Source: a virus
IMG/VR virus record: IMGVR_UViG_3300036820_000020
Coordinates: 1 to 59,104 of that record
Reading direction: 5' to 3' (one strand)
Length of the DNA: 59,104 nucleotides
Part shown: in pieces, positions 26,361 through 35,526 of the stretch
How positions within the stretch are numbered: position 1 is the first letter of the stretch
How the letters are laid out: the number at the start of each line of letters is the position of its first letter
Program-made: the position numbers and the translations under genes
The notes under the pieces: generated by a model
The model's input: the letters and a program-made list of their open reading frames with translations, nothing else
Databases searched by the model: none
Told to the model about the DNA's origin: nothing

Positions 26361-27485
26361 TCACATCGGCGGCAGAATGGAAGAAATATCGTGCGATTGC
26401 AGGAACTCACCGCCTAAAGGAAAACTGAATCCGCCGTTGTAAACGAACGGTTTTGGACTCGGCATGATCTCATCATCTTCTTTGACACACTGTCTAAACG
26501 ACTGTTTGAACTCCTCTTCCATCATCTGGATGTAAGCGACCCAGTTGACCTGTCCGAGTTCCTTAGGATATCGTCCGACATTCGCTAGCGCCCATTGGCC
26601 GGCGAACTTCTTGGCTCTGAAAATCACCGCGTCGTCTAAGGCGTAAGAGACGGCTGGCAACCCTGTCGTCATTGTCAGCAACGGGCCTTTCGTGACGTAA
26701 TTGCAGGAAAGGGTATCTGGTCCCAATGGTCCAAGAGCCAAGTCTTCATAGGAAGACGATGGGACAGGGTTCGGATACATTTCATAGACTGGCTGGCCGT
26801 TCGTGTTCTTGCCCCAATACGCCATGATGTAAGCCTGGCCTTGACCACCTCTCTGCGGGTCGATGCGATTCAGTTCCTCTTGTGAAAAGTAGAGCTGGCG
26901 GCCAGCGATTGTATAACCGTTCTCCACGTCAGTCACAGATAGAAACCTGGAGAACTGTATGTCCGTTGTCCCCAATGGAGCAACTGGCAGAAACGGCGCG
27001 GCGTAATAGCACTTCAGGATCTGGTACGCCATTAGGGACGCGGTGTTCTGGCCATACGGCTGGTCGATTGTGATGATACCGGTACCCGTGTCGTAATTAA
27101 CAATGGAATAGTTCGGACCGGTAGGGGCGGCCAGGCCGATATTCGCCGTGCCTAGCCTGATCTGCATTCCGATTCCAAAGACCGGAGAGAAGAGGGGCGG
27201 CGTCAGACCGCTCGAAACATAAGAGTTGATCGCGGCTTGCGCGCTCGCGTCCATCTGGACAGTGGTTGATTGGTAGGTGGCGGCGGCGGTTCCCTGAGTG
27301 ATCACAGCCGGGATAAACAACTGGGCATTGGAGACAATCTGCCAGGACCACATCCGGTAGTCATTGACGTATTTCCAGGCGCGGTTCACAAGCCGCATTG
27401 CTTGCAAGTCGGGAAGCGGCGAGATCTCACCTGTCAGTTCTTTGTAGAGCTGTTGAAAGGTGAGAAGTGGATATGGATTTGCCAT
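26361..27485 (-). CDS. Connector/tail-tube-like virion protein
   Basis: 374 aa opening MANPYPLLTFQQLYKELTGEIS..PDLQAMRLVNRAWKYVNDYR, a helical adaptor-type N-terminus, followed by a beta-rich body (QMRLGTANIGLAAPTGPNYS in similar form) and a C-terminal amphipathic helix. In short-tailed phages a protein of this kind (tail tubular A/gp11-like) bridges the portal and nozzle. Leader repeats of AATAGAC (27486-27515) precede the start. Confidence 0.6.
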   Translation of the reverse strand: MANPYPLLTFQQLYKELTGEISPLPDLQAMRLVNRAWKYVNDYRMWSWQIVSNAQLFIPAVITQGTAAATYQSTTVQMDASAQAAINSYVSSGLTPPLFSPVFGIGMQIRLGTANIGLAAPTGPNYSIVNYDTGTGIITIDQPYGQNTASLMAYQILKCYYAAPFLPVAPLGTTDIQFSRFLSVTDVENGYTIAGRQLYFSQEELNRIDPQRGGQGQAYIMAYWGKNTNGQPVYEMYPNPVPSSSYEDLALGPLGPDTLSCNYVTKGPLLTMTTGLPAVSYALDDAVIFRAKKFAGQWALANVGRYPKELGQVNWVAYIQMMEEEFKQSFRQCVKEDDEIMPSPKPFVYNGGFSFPLGGEFLQSHDISSILPPM

Positions 27486-27519
27486 TCCTATTCGTCTATT
27501 TGTCTATTTGTCTATTCGT

Positions 27520-27941
<422 letters not shown>

Positions 27942-27945
<4 letters not shown>

Positions 27946-29279
27946 TCATCTATAACAAAAATCACCGTGCCGCCGCTTGTACCTTGATGTTGAACGGCTC
28001 CGCCATCCAGATATCCTACAGTATTTCCACCTGGGAATGTGCCGGGGACGCCGGCCCCTTGTACTAGCGCGCCGCCGCCCGCTGTCGAATTGAGAGCGAA
28101 GTTTGCCGATGACGAATTAACAAACGGATTCGCGGACAGACTGACAATCGACGGTATCTGTTGCGCGCTCCCTGTCAAATTACCGCTGGTGTTACCACCC
28201 GCAAAACAGGAATACAGGTAATTCGACACGTTTGCCGATGTATTGAACCCGTATCCACTGTTGCCGTAGGACAGGCAATTATGACAGGCGGACGACAGGT
28301 TTCCCGTGACTACGGAAACCAGTTTAAATCCATCGCTCGAATTACCAAACGCCGTGCAGTTGATGAAAGCCGCGTTACTGGCGCCGGTGCTATCTTGAAA
28401 GCCGATAGTGTTGTTGTACGATATGCAATCGACTAGATAAGAACTGGAAGACGAGACGCCGAACCCCGTGACATTATTGTCGTGACTTATACATCGCAAT
28501 ACAAATATAGCCTCGATAGCCGGAGAAACAGTCGTGCAACTGGCAATCGCGCATTCGATAGCGGAGCCGCTGGCAATCGCGACATTCGTGAAATTCTCGA
28601 AAAGACACTTGTAAACCGTCGCGGATGAACTGACGAATCCACGGCTGGTGGTCAGATTCGCGCCGCTCAACGCCAGATTCACGAATCTCCCGCCCGCGCC
28701 GCTAGCCAGCATTGTGAACGCGCTGATACCAGACGCCGTAAAAACCGGTTGGTTGCCGTAGTCGCCGCGCGCCGTCTGGTAGCCGATCATCGTGCTTTGA
28801 GACGTGTCGGCGGTGTTGGCCGGCATTGAAATACAGCCGCCCGAGATATTCACGGTAGCTGACGTAATCGAATACGAGGCGTACTGTACGTTGACTACGT
28901 TCCCTCCTACCATGACGTTAGAAGCGTAGCCTGGACTGGCCAGCGCGCCGCCTACGACGCCGCTGGTAGCCGTGAAAGTCCCGAGCGCGCGGTCAACCGT
29001 TACTACGGATGTGCTCGTATAACCGACGATACAGTAAAGTCCCTGGCCGGCGATGTTGATGACGTTGCCGAGCATCGTGTTTAGAAAGCTGCTACTCGAA
29101 TTGGTCAGTGATGTAGTGCCTACGGCGGAAAGGGAAGAGGAAAATGAAACAGTTCCCTGATGGGTACCGTACGTCATATCGACGCCGGTAGCGCCTTTAT
29201 TGGAAGTATCGAATCCGCCGCCGTTCGAATCGCTCCCGGTGGCTTCTACTTCCCAGGCTGTAGCCGCGGTTAATGCCAT
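27942..29279 (-). CDS. Parallel beta-helix tail spike/fibre candidate
   Basis: 445 aa. Ser/Thr/Asn/Gly-rich with many short turns such as VSPAIEAIFVLRCISHDNNVTG, CISYNNTIGF and CTAFGNSSDGF. Repeated [hydrophobic]-x-N-[C/S]-x-[A/S]-x-G-N rungs are typical of right-handed parallel beta-helices in pectate-lyase-like tail spikes. No catalytic triad can be assigned. It overlaps the downstream gene by 4 bases. Confidence 0.7.
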
Positions 29280-29297
29280 AGTCGTCTATAGCTTCGT

Positions 29298-29630
29298 CTA
29301 TAACTGCGTACCGCTCGCGAGATATCCGAGTGTCTCCATAGCTTGAAGAAAAATCGTCATCGTGGAGGCGTTTGAATAGACATTCGCGCCGGTATCGATC
29401 ACCGCGCCATTGATCTGGCGGATGATCGTGGTTGTCGCCGACGCGGACACTTCGGATTCGATAGCCACGTTCCATCCCTGGACGAACGTTAGAATTAGAG
29501 GCATTTGGACAATGACGATATTTTGAAAGATAGCCTGAACCTGTTGATACGCGGCCAATGCTGGAACGTAGCTTGTGAGAAGAAAAGGCTCGGCTACGGA
29601 AGTAACCGATACGCCCGGTGTAGCCGGCAT
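29298..29630 (-). CDS. Hypothetical virion protein
   Basis: 110 aa, moderately hydrophobic with helix-forming AYQQVQAIFQNIVIVQMPLILTFVQGW and a Ser/Thr/Ala-rich C-terminus. It is directly downstream of the fibre-like protein at 29631 with no gap. No family recognised. Confidence 0.55.
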   Translation of the reverse strand: MPATPGVSVTSVAEPFLLTSYVPALAAYQQVQAIFQNIVIVQMPLILTFVQGWNVAIESEVSASATTTIIRQINGAVIDTGANVYSNASTMTIFLQAMETLGYLASGTQL

Positions 29631-30395
29631 TTATTGAACCTCCTCAAGATAGCTGACCGTCTGGCTGCCGGTAGACGTGATACCATAGACCGCCGCGCTC
29701 GACCGGATACGCATCGGATAGCCCGCGATACCGACAAGCATCTGACCGGTGGTGGCGGTGACACCGGAGCCGCCGAGAAAAATATTGGTTGTGCCATTGT
29801 TGACAACAACCACGGATATCCGGCTACTGTTGGACGCAATGATTTCCGTGGCTGACGATCCGACGCTTACCTGACCTGTGTTAAAAGTGCTGGCGGTTCC
29901 TTGTACAATTCTCTGGCTGTCGGCAATATTACCAGCGCCAATTGTAACGCTGTTGCCCGCGATCTCAGTGAGATTGACGGGCTGTGTTGTAGTGCCTACA
30001 GGATCGGTACGGACAGGATTGCTGAGAGTGCCGATCTCCGTTCCGCTGTTGTTACGCAGGTTGACATGAACGGCGCGATTCGGAGTGACTCTCTCAGTCC
30101 CTTGCTGGCCGGAGGAGAGAGCGGTAGCGGAGTCGTTATAGACACCGCCGCCGGGGACGAACTGGGAGACACCGGCAGTCCAAGAGGCTTCGTCGGTAAC
30201 GGATAGGCCGCCGCCGCCGCTGCCGGCTTTCACATTGACACAGAGATTGCGCGCGTCATCGAGCGCGACAACGGCCAGGACGCCGCTGGCGGGAGTATCG
30301 GACGGCGCGACCACGCCGGACATGGGTACGCCGGGAGACTGGCCGACGACAAACGGATTCTCGTCTTTTAAAGACGTGCCGCCGGAGATACTCAT
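29631..30395 (-). CDS. Fibre-like virion protein
   Basis: 254 aa, Gly/Ser/Thr/Val-rich. After a PFVVGQSPGVPMSG opening there are alternating beta segments (VNLRNNSGTEIGTLSNPVRTDPVGTTTQPVN) and a C-terminal beta domain (ISVVVVNNGTTNIFLGGSGVT) like the small head/tail decoration fold. It contains palindrome site 4. Confidence 0.6.
   Translation of the reverse strand: MSISGGTSLKDENPFVVGQSPGVPMSGVVAPSDTPASGVLAVVALDDARNLCVNVKAGSGGGGLSVTDEASWTAGVSQFVPGGGVYNDSATALSSGQQGTERVTPNRAVHVNLRNNSGTEIGTLSNPVRTDPVGTTTQPVNLTEIAGNSVTIGAGNIADSQRIVQGTASTFNTGQVSVGSSATEIIASNSSRISVVVVNNGTTNIFLGGSGVTATTGQMLVGIAGYPMRIRSSAAVYGITSTGSQTVSYLEEVQ
29988..30000. promoter_or_regulatory. Dispersed palindrome TGTAG-TGC-CTACA (site 4)
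   Basis: Within the fibre-like gene, encoding V-G-T-T on the minus strand. A one-mismatch relative, TGTAG-TGC-CTACG, lies nearby at 29112-29124. Confidence 0.6.
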
Positions 30396-30431
30396 AGACT
30401 ACTGATTCTATCTACTGATTATAATCTACTG

Positions 30432-30623
30432 CTATCGGCTTTTTTGACGGCGATGCTTGGCCGCTATCCTCTTCATGTTCTGAGCGAATATCGCTCTCTT
30501 TTTAGCCTTGCCGCCGCGCTTCTTAGCTGCCGCGATTTTCTTTGAAGTGGCCTTGCCAAACTTGCCGACGGTCCCTTTGCGCTCCATTTCGGACTCGGCG
30601 CCTTGAATCCATTGATCAGCCAT
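30432..30623 (-). CDS. Small Lys/Arg-rich protein
   Basis: 63 aa starting MADQWIQGAESEMERKGTVGKF. I chose this ATG because AAGGTCAGAG precedes it and a longer reading would run into the upstream gene. The C-terminal 40 residues are very basic (KKIAAAKKRGGKAKKRAIFAQNMKRIAAKHRR) and suit nucleic-acid or capsid-lining contact. The N-terminus matches an internal segment of the protein at 27520. Confidence 0.6.
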   Translation of the reverse strand: MADQWIQGAESEMERKGTVGKFGKATSKKIAAAKKRGGKAKKRAIFAQNMKRIAAKHRRQKSR

Positions 30624-30652
30624 GCTCTGACCTTCGTTAGTTATGACCTTCG

Positions 30653-31021
30653 TCAGTACGGTCCGAAGCCAACAAGTCTTACAGTTTGAGCGGACAAATT
30701 GACAGCTCCGGCCACTTCGGCGCCGGTATGAATAACATACCAAAGCAGTATCCACGTAGGATTATTAGTGCCCTGGTTGTAAGCGGTAGCCTGCATCGCT
30801 ACTACTCCATACTGTCCGTTCGTAGACGCGCCTACCATGAAGATACCTTCAAGGCCCGCGGTGAGACCAAAGTTAGACGGGTTGATCGCCTGTCCCCCTG
30901 TCGGAGGAGTGCCTGTCGTCACTTGTGTGTACGAAGCCGAACCGGCAAAGTCGATGATCGCGTAAGGCCGATCTCCCCACGCGCCGTTACGCGGAGAATC
31001 GGGGAATGGAGTGACCGCCAT
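30653..31021 (-). CDS. Small beta-rich capsid-associated protein candidate
   Basis: 122 aa, beta-rich and aromatic (YTQVTTGTPPTGGQAINPSNFGLTAGLEGIFM ... WILLWYVIHTGAEVAG). It lies two genes after the major capsid protein, where decoration proteins are common. Short spacing on both sides shows it belongs to the capsid operon. No specific family. Confidence 0.58.
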   Translation of the reverse strand: MAVTPFPDSPRNGAWGDRPYAIIDFAGSASYTQVTTGTPPTGGQAINPSNFGLTAGLEGIFMVGASTNGQYGVVAMQATAYNQGTNNPTWILLWYVIHTGAEVAGAVNLSAQTVRLVGFGPY

Positions 31022-31036
31022 AAGACTATTCGCCTC

Positions 31037-31714
31037 CTATTGACCGCCTGCCGCTTGGCCTGGATAATAACGCGGCTGGATAAAGACCGGCGAGATCGCG
31101 TTGGCCACCGGCGCGGTCCAGGCGGTACCCAATACCTGTCTAAACTCAGCAGATGTCGGAGAGAGCGACTGTTCCGGATCGTAAGCGTAGATCGTCGAGC
31201 TGTTGTAGTCAGCGAATATCAGGTCGCCCACGGACGGCGTAGCCGAGTATTGAGTGCCGCCGAACTTTACTTGTGCAATCCCGGCAGTCTGAATGAACCA
31301 CCAGTTGCCTTTGGCCGTATTCGTAAGCGCGATACCGGCAGGGACGTACTGGACATTATAATCAGCGGAGACTCTGCACTTGTCGCTTAGGAGATTGCCA
31401 GCCGTCTGCTCGGACCAGAAGACTACTTGTCCTTGTACAGCAGCCGCGGCGATCATGTTAGGGTCAAAGTGTACGTACTGGTAATCTCCGGCGTACAACT
31501 GCTGGCCATTCACCGGGTCAGTATAGTAGTTGGCGTCATCCATCGAGAGAGTTATGATGGTCCCGTACTGGCCACTGTAGGGCTGTACGATAGAGCCTGA
31601 TACTTGTGACGTGGATACGACCGCGCCAGGCGTAGGGTCGCCAGCGTAACTGGCTGTGTTGAGATACCGCTGAGTGATCTGGAGACCCTGGTTAGACCCG
31701 CGAATAGCTGCCAT
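31037..31714 (-). CDS. Capsid-associated structural protein
   Basis: 225 aa, immediately downstream of the major capsid gene. Acidic and beta-rich with Tyr/Gln/Ser segments (QLYAGDYQYVHFDPNMIAAAAVQGQVVFWSE). Strong ribosome-binding site AAGGAGGAAC upstream, consistent with high expression. Probably a decoration or head-completion protein; assignment by position only. Confidence 0.6.
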   Translation of the reverse strand: MAAIRGSNQGLQITQRYLNTASYAGDPTPGAVVSTSQVSGSIVQPYSGQYGTIITLSMDDANYYTDPVNGQQLYAGDYQYVHFDPNMIAAAAVQGQVVFWSEQTAGNLLSDKCRVSADYNVQYVPAGIALTNTAKGNWWFIQTAGIAQVKFGGTQYSATPSVGDLIFADYNSSTIYAYDPEQSLSPTSAEFRQVLGTAWTAPVANAISPVFIQPRYYPGQAAGGQ

Positions 31715-31743
31715 AAAAGTTCCTCCTTATCCTTTCTCAGTGG

Positions 31744-32973
31744 TTAGCTGGTCGCTCCGAACAGTTGAACGCCAGTCCAGGGAGCTACGTTCTCAGCGTT
31801 GACTGCCGCTTTCAACTGAGAGGCTACTCGGGTGTTGTCTGGAGCGCGGATGAAGTCAGTCGGCATAAAGCCAAACTCGCTCGACGCCGAGAGCCTGAAA
31901 GCAATACGGGTCAAGTTGAACATGCATCCGACTTCGCCGACGGTGATAAGCGTGCTGGTCGGGAAGTTCGAAAGCGTCGTGCCGGCGGTGGTGAATGTGC
32001 CAGTCAGGTTGCTGCCGCCTGGATTAGTTGTCTTGCCGTAGGCCGCAAAGCTCGATGGGAAGTAGTCGTCGATCATTACAATTAGATTCTTGAACCGGAA
32101 CCCCATCGCTCCAAAGAACGGGTCTCTGATCGAAGCGCCTTCCTGCCCGAACCGCTGCTGCTGCTGGATGCGGTTTTCAACGAAGTTGTTGAGCGGCTTG
32201 TTCATCGTGAACAGGTCAGGCTCATCCTGGCCGCGTTTGGCGGTAATATAGGCCGCGTTGATCGCCGCGTACTGGATCGTGCCAGCCGCGCCTGACATTT
32301 GCCCGAGCCAATAGACATTCCCATTCAACGCGGCTCCGATAGCGCCGTTACGCTGAGCGGTCCCGTAGGTCGTGTAGGCGTTGCCGTCGTATGACTTGTC
32401 CACACCGTTGTTGAGGAATTCAACCCAGCCGTTCATGTTGATCGTGCGGGGGGCGATCTGGCCATTCTGCTGAAGGTCCAATGCCATGATAGTGGACATG
32501 GTTAGATAGGCGTTCGCCATATCCGTTTCGAGCAGAGAGAAGACAGCCAGGTCACCCGTGTTCAAGACAGAAATGTCTTCCAAGTATTCGACGATCATCA
32601 CGACGTAATAACGCGGGTCGAAGACGTTTGAGGAGATCGTCAGCGGCTTGGTGAGATTGAAGCCGCCGATTCCCTTGGCGTACGCGCCGCCGATCAGGGG
32701 AGCATACAGTTGGAGGTTGCGCATGAACGCGCCGCCTTCAAAGGGGACGAGACATTTAGACCTGAGATGCGCCTGGAACACGGACGATAGAAAAAATTCG
32801 TCTTCTATCGCGTCCTGATTCACTTCTGGAAGTGTAGTCTCGTTTATCGGATCGAGCAGTGGATCCGCGGCGCCCGCGATCACATGGCTTTTCGACCACT
32901 CGGCCAGTCGCGCCGACCGTTGCTCGCGTGGGAGTGACCAGAACCGCTCGCGCGTTATATAATTGCTTTTCAT
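31744..32973 (-). CDS. Major capsid protein (HK97 fold, predicted)
   Basis: 409 aa directly after a scaffold-like gene. The N-terminal arm is charged (RERFWSLPREQRSARLAEW), then ETTLPEVNQDAIEDEFFLSSVF, a long helix-bearing region (VVMIVEYLEDISVLNTGDLAVFSLLETDMANAYLTM, resembling an HK97 spine helix) and AFRLSASSEFGFMPTDFIRAPDN at the C-terminal side. Size, place and the adjacent coiled-coil scaffold support the call. I see no protease gene, so the arm may stay uncleaved. Confidence 0.78.
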   Translation of the reverse strand: MKSNYITRERFWSLPREQRSARLAEWSKSHVIAGAADPLLDPINETTLPEVNQDAIEDEFFLSSVFQAHLRSKCLVPFEGGAFMRNLQLYAPLIGGAYAKGIGGFNLTKPLTISSNVFDPRYYVVMIVEYLEDISVLNTGDLAVFSLLETDMANAYLTMSTIMALDLQQNGQIAPRTINMNGWVEFLNNGVDKSYDGNAYTTYGTAQRNGAIGAALNGNVYWLGQMSGAAGTIQYAAINAAYITAKRGQDEPDLFTMNKPLNNFVENRIQQQQRFGQEGASIRDPFFGAMGFRFKNLIVMIDDYFPSSFAAYGKTTNPGGSNLTGTFTTAGTTLSNFPTSTLITVGEVGCMFNLTRIAFRLSASSEFGFMPTDFIRAPDNTRVASQLKAAVNAENVAPWTGVQLFGATS

Positions 32974-34005
32974 TTACGCCACCTTACCGGTCTGCTTTGC
33001 TAAGTATTTAGCCGCCGCACGCTGCGCGCCGGACGGTCCGCGGTCACCCGCCTGCCGGACGTGTTGGCCCGGCTCAACTTTCAACGTCGGCAAACCGTCG
33101 CTTCGAGAAACAGCCGGTTTATCCGGGTCCGTTTCAAAGGTTTTGAACCGGGTCTTGAATGCAGCCGATATGCCAGGTCCGTTGCCCAAATCACGCTGCG
33201 CGGGCGTGACGACTTCGAGCGCCTGCTTCGAACGCCGGTCGGCTTCCGCCGCTTCCCGTTCCTTTTCCCATGACGACTTCAGGTTTTCGTCGCGCTTCTT
33301 CATACGAAGACCGTCGTCACCACTAATCTGATACTTGTCTTCCCACGCGTGCCGTAGCGACTGGTTGCCTTCCCTGGCGATCTTCAGGATTTCCTGCTGC
33401 TCGGAAAGATTCATCCGCTTGCCGGTGAGTTCTTCGTGCTCGCGGTTGATATCGTTCCAGATCAAGGGAAGATTCGCCATGGCGCCGAGTTCCGGCTTCA
33501 TCGAATCGACGAACTTCTTCTCCATCTCTTTCATCAGTTCCGATTTGAACTGCGCGAAACGGTCGGCGATTGGATCGGTGGTATCAACAGGCTTGCCGGA
33601 CTTGGCTGTGTCGATCAGATCGGACATGCCAGGGATATCCTCGTCTGTGAGCGCGTATTTTTCCTGGAGGAATTTGAATAGTTCCTTGGCTTTGCCGACA
33701 GTCATCCGGTGGCCCGCGACTTCCCCGAGGATCTTGTTTTTCTCGGTTTCGGCGGCTACTAAAGCCCTCCGGGAATCCTCTAATTGACGAGTTAAATCAG
33801 TGGACTGGCCGGTGACCTTCTTGCGTTCCTCCGCAAGCTCCTGGGATTTTCTGGTGTAGTCGGCGGTGCGGGTAAAGCCGCCGACGAACTTGACCGCGAG
33901 CGCGTCGTTTTTGGTGTAGCGATCGCGCAGGAAGTCTGTCATTTCCTTATCGTCGCCAGCGGCTTCACCGATACAGGATTCCAAAAGCTGTTTGTCTACC
34001 GGCAT
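32974..34005 (-). CDS. Scaffolding protein
   Basis: 343 aa, highly charged and helical. Heptad-rich segments (QELAEERKKVTGQSTDLTRQLEDSRRALVAAETEKNKIL) predict coiled coil, and the C-terminal 80 residues are basic, the usual capsid-binding tail of scaffolds. It abuts the major capsid gene with no gap, the standard scaffold-capsid order. Confidence 0.75.
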   Translation of the reverse strand: MPVDKQLLESCIGEAAGDDKEMTDFLRDRYTKNDALAVKFVGGFTRTADYTRKSQELAEERKKVTGQSTDLTRQLEDSRRALVAAETEKNKILGEVAGHRMTVGKAKELFKFLQEKYALTDEDIPGMSDLIDTAKSGKPVDTTDPIADRFAQFKSELMKEMEKKFVDSMKPELGAMANLPLIWNDINREHEELTGKRMNLSEQQEILKIAREGNQSLRHAWEDKYQISGDDGLRMKKRDENLKSSWEKEREAAEADRRSKQALEVVTPAQRDLGNGPGISAAFKTRFKTFETDPDKPAVSRSDGLPTLKVEPGQHVRQAGDRGPSGAQRAAAKYLAKQTGKVA

Positions 34006-34132
34006 CCAATCAACCTTTCCAAATCCAAATTCTCATCTCCAGATCTGGCTTGTACTTGTCCCGTCGCTTATCCAATCCATTTCTCTTCCCATACTCTGCT
34101 CATGCGCTGCTCATGCTCTTCTCACGCTCTTC

Positions 34133-34495
34133 TCATGCAAAGGTATTGGGCTTCGGGGGCTCCGCCATCCCTGGCGATGACACAATCTGCCTCTGTGCGG
34201 CGCGTAGAGATTCCGACGCGGTCCGAAGCGCTTTAGTAGCAGTCGGATAAGACTGAGCCATTTCAAGCATCTGCGCTTCCATAGTCCGCAATGACTGAAT
34301 ATCTTGATTCAACTTCGAATTCTGAGATTTACCAGAATCACCTTCACCGGACCCCATAGAACCGTTAGAACCGTTTGCGGGAGGTTTTCCCTGGTCCTCG
34401 TCGCCGCCTGTGGCGGGAGGAGGTGGGTTCATACCGGCCAGGGTCGTAGGCGATGCGTTCGCGGGTGAATTGAGTTCAGCCACTTCGAAATCCAA
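34133..34495 (-). CDS. Hypothetical disordered protein upstream of scaffold
   Basis: About 120 aa; the start is uncertain (TTG at 34495, or the GTG a few codons on). The first 60 residues are Pro/Gly/Ser/Asp-rich and probably disordered. The second half is helical (IQSLRTMEAQMLEMAQSYPTATKALRTASESLRAAQRQIV), as in small phage head-assembly factors. No family recognised. Confidence 0.5.
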   Translation of the reverse strand: MDFEVAELNSPANASPTTLAGMNPPPPATGGDEDQGKPPANGSNGSMGSGEGDSGKSQNSKLNQDIQSLRTMEAQMLEMAQSYPTATKALRTASESLRAAQRQIVSSPGMAEPPKPNTFA

Positions 34496-34667
34496 AACGA
34501 ACCGTTATACAAAGGGTTAATAACTACGGTTAACCGTGGTTAAATACGGTTAACAGTTTAGGATGGGACCGGCCAGGAAAGCTCGGAGGAACATTCCGGA
34601 TCGGCCCCATCCGTATGGCGATAGGGGATGGATACCTACCGCATTGCCACATTGCCGCATTATCGCA
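34496..34667. other. Intergenic spacer with repeat-rich sequence
   Basis: About 170 bases carrying GGTTAA-type repeats (34517-34556) and repeated GCATTGCC/GCATTACC units (34640-34675). No gene is supported; a 60-codon open frame here is made of the repeats. Confidence 0.5.
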
Positions 34668-34745
34668 TTACCGCATCTTGTGACGACCGCGATGACGACC
34701 GCGCCGCCCGCGATTGGCATGCTCCTGTACAAATAGAGAGTTCAT
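34668..34745 (-). CDS. Tiny arginine-rich protein (25 aa)
   Basis: Reads M-N-S-L-F-V-Q-E-H then an Arg/His/Gly tail (NRGRRGRHRGRHKMR). A near-perfect ribosome-binding site AAAGGAG sits 9 bases before the ATG, which is the main reason to call it. Eleven of 25 residues are basic, so RNA or DNA binding is likely. It lies between the ncRNA/terminator island and the head-assembly genes. Confidence 0.6.
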   Translation of the reverse strand: MNSLFVQEHANRGRRGRHRGRHKMR

Positions 34746-34828
34746 CGTGTTGTTCTCCTTTCCCCGACAGCGGTTCATGACAGTTCATGGTTTTAAGCTA
34801 TCGGTACTTCGCCTTCCTCGACAGATAG

Positions 34829-34853
34829 ATTAGATTTCTGTCGGTACTTGAGA
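34829..34853. other. Inverted repeat CGACAGA / TCTGTCG
   Basis: A 7-bp perfect stem around an 11-base AT-rich loop, flanked by two copies of TCGGTACTT (about 34799 and 34850). It lies between the terminator and the tiny Arg-rich gene and may be an operator or RNA hairpin. Confidence 0.4.
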
Positions 34854-34884
34854 ACGTCCAGACGGTTAAAAACACTCCAGAAAC

Positions 34885-35034
34885 GCCATAGAAAAGCAAA
34901 AGGCCGGTCATGGACCAGGAATGGCTAACCTGATCTCACAACCGGCCTTCAGCTATACAACCGAGAGGAGGAGCAACCAAATCCAAACGGTATGGCTTCC
35001 GGGAGCGCCCGTCGCCGCCGAGGAACGCCCTTCA
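34885..35034 (-). ncRNA. Candidate structured small RNA of about 150 nt
   Basis: Bounded by a strong promoter (35041-35070) and an intrinsic-type terminator (34890-34949), with no open frame of note. In the transcript, GGC(G)UUCC near the 5' end can pair with GGAAGCC about 20 bases later. The 3' part folds into a two-part stem: AAGGCCGGU with ACCGGCCUU, enclosing AUCAGG with CCUGGU. It sits between the portal-side genes and the scaffold/capsid genes. It could be a free sRNA or an attenuator controlling read-through into the capsid genes. Confidence 0.55.
34890..34949 (-). terminator. Intrinsic terminator-like hairpin, minus strand
   Basis: A 9-bp stem (AAGGCCGGT / ACCGGCCTT) with an inner 6-bp hairpin, followed on the minus strand by TTTTGCTTTT. 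The split U-tract means termination may be partial. Confidence 0.65.
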
Positions 35035-35040
35035 AACAAG

Positions 35041-35070
35041 ACTATAAGGGGAATAGATAGATAATGTCAA
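35041..35070 (-). promoter_or_regulatory. Sigma70-type promoter, minus strand
   Basis: Minus-strand TTGACA, an 18-base spacer, then TATAGT. Five of six -10 bases and all six -35 bases match consensus. Initiation is expected near 35034, inside the gap after the gene at 35124. Confidence 0.75.
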
Positions 35071-35115
35071 GTTGTAGTATCGCGTATCGGGGTTTGAAGC
35101 TAGCGTTTTTATTTG

Positions 35116-35128
35116 TGTAGCGGCTACA
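35116..35128. promoter_or_regulatory. Dispersed palindrome TGTAG-CGG-CTACA (site 5)
   Basis: Extends to 6+6 (GTGTAG...CTACAC). It overlaps the stop codon of the gene at 35124 and lies about 45 bases upstream of the -35 box at 35065-35070, a natural place to regulate the ncRNA promoter. Confidence 0.65.
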
Positions 35129-35387
35129 CGTTTTCTGACGGTTTGGTTCCACCAGTCACAGTCCACTTCAAATCCATTGCTCTTCCCTTGTGGAAATTGA
35201 CCTGTAGATTGCCTGTATATCCTAGACGGTGAATAGTTTCAAGAGCTTCCGACATGGAAGAGACAGGGAGACGGACTTCGGATACTACCTTGGATGACGG
35301 GACCGCGCCTGTCAGACCAGAGAGAGAGGAACCGTTGAATTTTCCACTGCTACCGGCGTTACCGCCGTTTTCCCCTGGATAGGACAC
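35124..35387 (-). CDS. Small hypothetical protein
   Basis: 87 aa from a GTG that follows AAGGAAGGAAAGGG, a strong ribosome-binding site lying inside the upstream gene. A Ser/Gly-rich N-terminus leads to SMSEALETIHRLGYTGNLQVNFHKGRAMDLKWTV, a helix plus beta hairpin faintly resembling DUF2292-type mini-domains. It overlaps the 55-aa gene upstream by 29 bases in another frame. Confidence 0.6.
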   Translation of the reverse strand: MSYPGENGGNAGSSGKFNGSSLSGLTGAVPSSKVVSEVRLPVSSMSEALETIHRLGYTGNLQVNFHKGRAMDLKWTVTGGTKPSENV

Positions 35388-35526
35388 GCTTTCCCTTTCC
35401 TTCCTTGTGACGCTCGGACAGCATGATCGCGATAGCCTGCCTGCGATTTTTGACTTTCGGGCCACGCTTCGAGCCGCTGTGAAGCCGTCCGGATTTCCAT
35501 TCGTGCATCACTTCTGAAGAAGGCAT
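35359..35526 (-). CDS. Small basic phage protein (DUF6496-like)
   Basis: 55 aa, too short for many gene finders. The sequence MHEWKSGRLHSGSKRGPKVKNRRQAIAIMLSE (from residue 7) is a pattern I associate with a widespread small phage/bacterial family (H.fk.G.L.SGSk.GPkVk.rkQAIAIaLSE). The C-terminus is basic. It precedes the 35124 gene and follows the portal gene; function in the family is unknown. The upstream spacer is a GGGATTAGGATT repeat. Confidence 0.7.
   Translation of the reverse strand: MPSSEVMHEWKSGRLHSGSKRGPKVKNRRQAIAIMLSERHKEGKGKRVLSRGKRR

Noticed and set aside
26138-26410. 90-aa minus-strand ORF
   Set aside because: Asp/Ser-rich product of the CGACTAGCGAAT repeats; it overlaps genes on both sides.
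34550-34732. 60-aa minus-strand ORF
   Set aside because: Coincides with GCATTGCC repeats and overlaps the tiny gene with a far better ribosome site.
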